From Utricularia gibba (Eukaryota; Streptophyta; Magnoliopsida; Lamiales; Lentibulariaceae): a DNA stretch of 64,000 nucleotides. The notes beneath the pieces were generated by a model. The model was given only the letters and a program-made list of their open reading frames with translations. It was not told the DNA's origin and did no database searches. Each line of letters starts with the position of its first letter. The first letter of the stretch is position 1. Where the stretch lies: positions 4,278,001 to 4,342,000 of the forward strand of contig CM007989.1 of the NCBI GenBank assembly GCA_002189035.1, in the 5' to 3' direction. Of this stretch, positions 58,206-64,000 are shown one piece after another. A program made the position numbers and the translations under genes.

Positions 58206-60065
58206 ATGGCGAGCGGGTCCTCTACGCCCCATGTCCTCATCTTCCCTCTGCCTCTCCAGGGTCCCGTCAACTCTATGCTCAAACTCGCGGAAATCTTCTG
58301 CCTTAACCAAATCAATATCACGTTCCTCAACACCGACTACATTCAAAATCGCCTCACTTCTTGCACTGCCCCAGAAAAGTACTCCAACTTCCGCTTCCGT
58401 ACGCTTCCCGACGGCTTGCCGGAGAACACCCCAAGAACTGTTGAGCAAATTGGGGCGGTCATAAACTCACTTGCAGCAACTGGGGTTCCGCTTTTACGCC
58501 AGATTTTGAGCTGCACTGATTCGGGTGAAGGGATAACTTGCCTGATAGTGGATGGTGCATTCGCATTCGTAGCGGATGTTGCTAGAGAAATGGGTGTTCC
58601 TTTGTTGTTTTTCGATACGGTGAGTCCCTGTGCGTTTTGGACATATATGTGTCTGCCTAAGCTCATTGAATCTGGAGAGATTCCTTTCAAAGGTATTTTC
58701 TTGTTGTTTTTTTCATTCTTCATGTTATATGAAAGTTCTGTGATTGACATGGTTAACGGCAGAAATTGCCCTCCGGCTAAAGGGTTTTCGGAAAAACCAC
58801 TTGTTGAAGGAACCAAACACTACACCCTGTTTTCATTGAATTTTTTGCGTATGTTTGATTAGTAGAAGAATAGTAAGTGAATAGGAGGAGCAATATTGCC
58901 ATTCTTTCTCGCAATGTCAATAGAAAGATGTCCCCCTAATCCCTATGTAAATAGTAAGTGAATAGGAGGAGCAATATGATTTCTCCAACATGTGTTTTGG
59001 TTGTTTCAGATGACAATTTGGATGAGGTTTTAACAAGCATCACCGGAACCGGAGGCATCATTCGTCGTCGTGATCTGCCCGGCCTCTGTCGAACCGAGGA
59101 CCTGAATGATCCAACACTCCAACTGTTGCTCAAGGAAGTGAAGAGCATTCCTCTGGCTCAAGGGCTTATTTTCAACACATTTGAACAGCTTGAAGCTCCC
59201 ATCTTATCTGAAATACTCAGCATCAGTCCCAACATCTATGCCGTAGGACCTCTGCACACTCTCCTGAAAGCCCAGTTATCATCTCAGACCACCTCCTCGA
59301 ATAGCTTGTGGGAAGAAGATGAGAGCTGCGTGACTTGGCTGGATGCACAGCCTCCAAAATCTGTGGTCTACGTTAGCATTGGAAGCCTGGCTGTGATGAC
59401 CAAGGACCAGATGCTGGAAATTTGGCATGGTTTGGTGAACAGTGGCTCTAGATTTCTTTGGGCTCAGAGGCTCGATTCGATCATCGGATTCGACTATAGC
59501 TACGAGGGTCTGCCTGAATTGTTGGATAGCACGAAAGAGAGAGGGTATATCGTGAACTGGGTTCCTCAAGAAGAGGTCTTGGCTCATCCCTCCATTGCTT
59601 GCTTTCTCACACACAGCGGATGGAACTCCACACTGGAGAGCATTGCTGAAGGGAAACCAATGATCTGCTGGCCTCATCACTTCGATCAACAGGTTTTCTT
59701 TTTCCTCAAGCTGCTCATGTATACATATTCATGATCAAATCCGGTTTAGAACTTTGATCTTGCACAACGCCCCTCAAGAGCAGGTAACCAGCAGGTTCGT
59801 CGAAAAGGCGTGGAGACTTGGGGTAGACATGAAAGACACCTGTGACAGAGCCGTGGTTGAGAAGATGATCAGGGAGATGATGGATCCAAGCAATGAAGCC
59901 TACACCAAACGAGCCGACGAGATCGCCAAATGGGCCAAAGCAAGCATTACCAACGGCGGTTCCTCCTCCAACGACATGGCCCGCCTTATTGACGACATCA
60001 AGCTAATGAAGCTGAATGCAAAAGCAGACAATGCTTCACCCTCCGGTATGCAAACTCAGGCCTGA
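58206..60065 (+). CDS. UDP-glucosyltransferase, UGT709 / 7-deoxyloganetic acid glucosyltransferase-like
   Basis: A family 1 glycosyltransferase expected to move glucose from UDP-glucose to a small-molecule acceptor in the cytosol. Three exons: 58206-58692, 59010-59692 and 59784-60065 (phases 1 and 0; all GT-AG), giving 483 residues, the normal family length. N-terminal acceptor domain: PHVLIFPLPLQGPVNSMLKL, with Asp116 in IVDG at the usual catalytic-partner position. The PSPG donor-binding box is complete at residues 346-389 (from WVPQEEV, via HSGWNS, to HHFDQ), with the final Gln expected for UDP-glucose users. The catalytic His expected in the QGH motif is Pro20 here. FEKGII-like text (EVLTSITGTGGIIRRRDLPG) resembles UGT709/UGT85 enzymes annotated as 7-deoxyloganetic acid glucosyltransferases; the actual acceptor cannot be told. 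The start codon is the first ATG in frame after a pyrimidine-rich leader. Confidence 0.92.
58869..58977. repeat. 28-bp direct repeat in UGT intron 1
   Basis: Two identical 28-bp copies at 58869-58896 and 58950-58977, 81 bp apart start to start, within the 317-bp first intron. The second copy ends 32 bp before the splice acceptor. Confidence 0.92.
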
Positions 60066-60360
60066 GCGCCTCATGTGGGAATTTTTGACTCTGGAAGTGC
60101 ATCTTTTACCATCTCAGATTCATGGGAAGTTGTGGGGTTTGTGCGAGAAGGATCTTTTTGACTCCGTTTCATTCAATATACGCAAAGGCGGTCCCTTTGT
60201 GATAATGCTTTCCGATAACATGTTGGTTGGAGGGCGGAGAGTGGAGGTGGTCCGATGGTCAGCAGCCGTGGCGTGGGGGAATATCATCTCAAATGTGGTG
60301 CAGTGGTCCACTCGGTGTTGGAAAACTGCTTTTAACTTAGCCGTGAATTTGCAATTTTAA

Positions 60361-61079
60361 TTATTTAATGGATGCTGATTGAAACACAGTGGACTAACTC
60401 TCTAACACCACATGATTTTGCTTTTTTCTAACAAAAAGGTGGTTGGGTAGTCCCCACCCTAGTTTTTTTTTTCTTTTTTATAATATTTTGTTAGAAGTGA
60501 TTTTTATAATACTCGAATAATTCTTTGAAGCAAGTATTTTAAAAATTTTCTTTCATAATAATAATAATTTTTATTTAAATATAATATATTATTAATTAAA
60601 CATCTCAACATACTATAGAAAATCAAGTTCAAAATGATAAACAAAAACATGTGAAAGCTTAAAGACAAACAATGAAAAAAAACCTAGGTTGAAGAAATGG
60701 TAATTAAATTCAAAAATAATCTAAAAAGAGATAAGTTTATCTAGTGAAGATGAAATAACTTATTCTTATAAGACTTTTCATGAGCAAGAAAAAGATTTTT
60801 AGAAAGTTATGAAATCTCATGGTTCTTAGTGGATGCTCATAGATTTTGCCTCTTCCTCATTCATACAACCCCTTGGAAATAGTTGCATTGATGAAACTAC
60901 CTTAACACATCACAAACAGATGTCAAAATTGGAGGAATGACATAAAAATAAGTAGAAAATTCCCAACACAATAAGCTAGGGTTTGCAAAGTAAAATGATC
61001 TGATGGGCCAAACATAAGTTGCTCTAATACCAATTGTAGGAAAATTAAGCTAAAAATGATTGTGAAAAATCAGCTAAGA
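60361..61079. other. AT-rich spacer downstream of the UGT gene
   Basis: No gene seen. Near 61020, reading the minus strand, TTGGTATTAGAGC resembles a Copia primer-binding site, a possible relic of an old retroelement. Confidence 0.4.
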
Positions 61080-61660
61080 ATAACTATTGAATGTCTTTTT
61101 GTTTAACAAACTAAAATAAAAATAAAATATATAACACTTTGAAAACATAATATAAGTATCAATTATAGAGAGTTATTTTTGAAGAGAAAAGTATAATTAA
61201 AAATTAAGTGTAAACTATCATGATTTTGTAAAAGATATTATTAATATAAATAATAAAAATAAACTTTAAATGATAGATATTAAATAAGAAAATTATTTTT
61301 GATTGGCATACTTTTCAATTATACTTCTTGTAAACCTCATGCCTCTTCAATTATTTCAGATGATTGATTATATTAACAAGAAATCACTTATGGTCTTTTA
61401 TATTCTATTATAAGAAGAGGCAAGAATTGCCTCACAATATTATCCTTTAGACAATCACGAAAACAAGATAAATTCTCATTGATTGACTTAAGATCAAATT
61501 ATGACATGTACATGAATGTTGTCAATAATCAAATAGTCCATATATGAGGTCTTATTTGTCTATTGATGTAGGGTAACACTTGCGAATAAATTACTATTTT
61601 TTTTTAATAAAGAAAGTTATAAATTAGTACTTTTCATCTTGCTCCCCTCCCCCTATCAAA
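61080..61660 (-). mobile_element. Ancient, decayed LTR of family X
   Basis: Block-by-block resemblance to the solo LTR at 21064-22373: a shared order of motifs (a C/T-altered start, agagagtta near the gtgtcgaacacagggag position, actatcatgattttgtaaa against actgtcacgatttgtaaac, the stretch with gttgtcaataatcaaatag against gttgccaatgatccaatga, and cttgctcccctcc against cttgctcctctcc). Most differences are C-to-T or G-to-A. Neither end is preserved. Confidence 0.65.
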
Positions 61661-62794
61661 AGTCAACCAGTAGTATACAATTAATTTACTGAATAAGAGA
61701 CGTTATAAAAATAATATAACATATATATGTGTAGATATATAAAATTTGAAATAAGTCTAAAGAGAAAGACAAAGATTATTTACAAAATATAAAAATATAA
61801 TATTTTTTCGTACATAAATCATAAGTTTAATTATAAGCTGTCATTACAATATTGGAAATGAAAAGTAAACAAAAAATCTTCTTAAAGACAAATAAGATGA
61901 ACATTAAAAGTAAAAAATGAAATTAACGTATAAAATAATTAAAAAATCACAATTATCAATGAAACTAATAACATGTGAAAATTTGAAGGAAAATAGGAAA
62001 AAAAAAACTAGTTTGAAAAAATGGTAATTAAACTAAAAAATAAGTTAACGGTAGATACTCAAATTCATTTACTTTTGGAGACTTTGTAAAACTGAATAAA
62101 CAAACTAGATCTCTTAATATTTGATTGTGAAAAATTTAGTATGAATCAAATATAAAATATACATGTATATTTATCACAAAACACAAAATCAAAAATCTTA
62201 AAGAAAGAATCAAGCCAGTAAACTAACTCTAATAGCCTTAGAAATAATTCATCATTGACCTAACATCTTTGAATTGATCCAAAGGAGACCCAACATCACC
62301 ATAGCCAACCTCAGCCAGCACATACCTATTCCAAGTGTTTTAAAGTAAATCATCACGACTTTTAGAGCATTTTATATTAGTATGAATAATTTAAAAAAAA
62401 AACAGAATGACTCATCTATCAACAATATTTTTAGAGCATGTTAGTAGTAGCGGCTGGAAATTCATCCATATCACTTGAAATTTCACTCGTCTGATCCATG
62501 CTACACAATACTTAGATACTTCCATCTTCTTTGGTATTTCGGTGATCGATTGTGGCATCCAGCACGCAGGTTGTGAGGTAAAATAGGGATAATCCTGAAG
62601 TCAAAGCGAAGCTCCACCTATACAAAACAGAAAAGAAAACAAAGTGGCACACACTCCTGAAGAATAGGGGAGAGAAAGTATCAGCCATGGAAGTCCCAAT
62701 CCCCCCCCTACCTAAGGGGCGGGAGAGCATCCAACACAAGCACAGAGACTATGAAATGTGGTCAGCCCCCACCTAAGCGTAATGTACATGTCTC
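61661..62794. other. AT-rich spacer and probable COI1 3' UTR
   Basis: No gene or defined element seen in 61661-62500. The GC-richer 62510-62794 most likely includes the 3' UTR of the COI1 gene. Confidence 0.5.
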
Positions 62795-64000
62795 TCATGG
62801 ACATCCGTAAGGCCTAACTGTTGCAGGGAAGTCTGCTCGTGGTCCAGCCAGTGAATAGTAAGCCAGGATGTGGGCGGGGTGCTCCACCTGGACTTCATTG
62901 CCGTTGCCGTCGGAGATGCTGTCTCGCCTCGCAGGGATGAGCTCGATGTTCCAAAAGGGTCGAATCATGGGTGACAGATCTCGGCCGTCTCCTGATGCTA
63001 GGTATCCTTGCACCCACAAGTACCTCATGGAGGTGAGCTGCAGTGCGGCCATTGCTATTGCACGTTCACTGAAACAGCATCCTCTCATCTCTAGCTTCTG
63101 CAGCCTGGGGCACCCTCTGGAGAATTCCAGTAGCCCTTTATCTGATTCTCCCACGAACCCAAGAAGCATCCATTTAATGTTATTGCTATACTGACCGATG
63201 TAACTAAGGCCTAAATCTGTCAATCCCCCAGGTCGGAGATACAAGGCGAACCTCTCAAGTTTATGGCAGCCGGTTAGAAGTGCTCGGACACCCTTGTCAA
63301 GAGGCAAGTCTGTGATTCTTTCTTGTCTTTCAAGTAGAACTAACCGAAAATCATTGAGTTCCTTGGAGTGACTACCAATGCATGCCAAGGATTCGTTGGT
63401 GACGTCCGACACATATACGGCAAAGTATTCAAGTTTAAGGCATCCTTGTGCCACAGCCATCAATCCTCTCTGCGTTACTATGCCCTCTAAATCTTCAATA
63501 TCATCATTTTCATCAGCTCCACGCTCGATCCTCAGTCTTGTAATCCTCTTACAGAATGAAGCAACAATCTCCAACCCTCTATCTCCTATGACATTTCTAG
63601 CCTGTTACATGTGAAGAGGGAGAAAGGTTATGATAATATAAAGCAACAAAAGAAAGTCTGTTCATGACATGTAGAAGAGGGTCTTAGTGATGGATTCCAG
63701 TAATATTAGTGGCAATTCACTATACTAATCAGCAAACCAGGTCCTAGGAAACCTCGGACCTCAATGTGACTGCTACACAAACTCTACGCCAATGTACTTA
63801 GGAATGTGTCATTCATGTAACTCATAACGAGGCAGCCCAAAAACCAAAATACCTTCAAATTAACAGCTAGATGAAATCATCACACACCGGATGGATATCA
63901 ATAAATAAAACTGCATCTTGCGTCAATAGCATTCAAAATATTCTGCATCATCAAAACTGAATCATGATACAAATTTTACCTCAAGATTTTCAAGGTTAGG
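62795..64000 (-). CDS. COI1: COI1, jasmonate receptor F-box/LRR protein, C-terminal exons (partial)
   Basis: COI1 is the F-box subunit of the SCF complex that binds jasmonoyl-isoleucine with JAZ repressors and leads to their ubiquitination. The last exon is 63601-62795 (268 residues plus stop), joined in phase 0 to the end of the preceding exon (63980 to the window edge, encoding PNLENLE) across a 378-bp GT-AG intron. Diagnostic text: ARNVIGDRGLEIVASFCKR, CLKLEYFAVYVSDVTNESL, DFRLVLLERQERITDLPLDK, KLERFALYLRPGGLTDLGLS, WMLLGFVGESDKGLLEFSRG, LEMRGCCFSERA, YLWVQGY, PFWNIELIPARR and EHPAHILAYYSLAGPRADFP. These are the C-terminal leucine-rich repeats, including the Arg- and Tyr-containing loops that form the hormone pocket in Arabidopsis COI1. 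The frame is intact. The N-terminal F-box lies beyond the edge. Confidence 0.95.

Noticed and set aside
58206-64000. Biosynthetic or jasmonate-linked cluster formed by the UGT and COI1 genes
   Set aside because: Only one metabolic enzyme is present, the two genes are over 2.7 kb apart in convergent orientation, and COI1 is a conserved single receptor gene; neighbourhood alone does not support a shared role.
1-64000. tRNA, rRNA, CRISPR arrays and endogenous viral genes
   Set aside because: None was recognised. The retroelement genes all have Copia or Gypsy domain order with LTRs, without movement or coat protein features.

Overview
This is nuclear DNA from a flowering plant. Genes carry short AT-rich GT-AG introns, intergenic DNA is strongly AT-rich, and Copia, Gypsy, hAT and Mutator elements are present. 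The species cannot be fixed from the window. The low GC content and loose gene spacing argue against a grass.

Layout. (1) 1-5288, unit 1: the 5' exons of a mitochondrial DnaJ/ATJ1-like co-chaperone (minus strand, running off the left edge) and a two-exon secreted Gly/His-rich protein gene. (2) 5345-6145: internal exons of a second, dead DnaJ copy. (3) 6146-43971: about 37.8 kb of nested, decayed transposable elements. They are a Copia pair (one inside the other's LTR), an Athila-like Gypsy element, several solo LTRs with target-site duplications, a Mutator-like element, two hAT transposase loci and a third Copia element. (4) 43972-49901, unit 2: a second copy of the unit 1 Gly/His-rich region, with two such genes. 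(5) 50588-54856: a HESO1-like terminal uridylyltransferase and a mitochondrial ribosomal protein bL31 gene, both minus. (6) 58206-60065: a UGT709/7-deoxyloganetic-acid-glucosyltransferase-like gene on the plus strand. (7) 62795-64000: the last exons of COI1, the jasmonate receptor F-box protein, minus strand.

Interpretation. Unit 1 and unit 2 are a tandem duplication. One breakpoint cut the DnaJ gene inside an exon near 5345, so the second DnaJ copy never had its C-terminal half. The transposon nest then entered that copy and replaced about 620 bp that held its first exons. Using unit 1 as the uninterrupted reference makes later insertions and losses in unit 2 readable at base level, for example an hAT-type MITE with an 8-bp target duplication.

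The host genes share no obvious pathway: protein import/folding (DnaJ), small-RNA turnover (HESO1), mitochondrial translation (bL31m), specialised-metabolite glucosylation (UGT) and jasmonate perception (COI1). I found no convincing new multi-gene system. The least-described genes are the Gly/His-rich family, one member of which has a freshly expanded coding minisatellite. Exon boundaries were inferred by eye from splice sites, reading phase and recalled family sequence.
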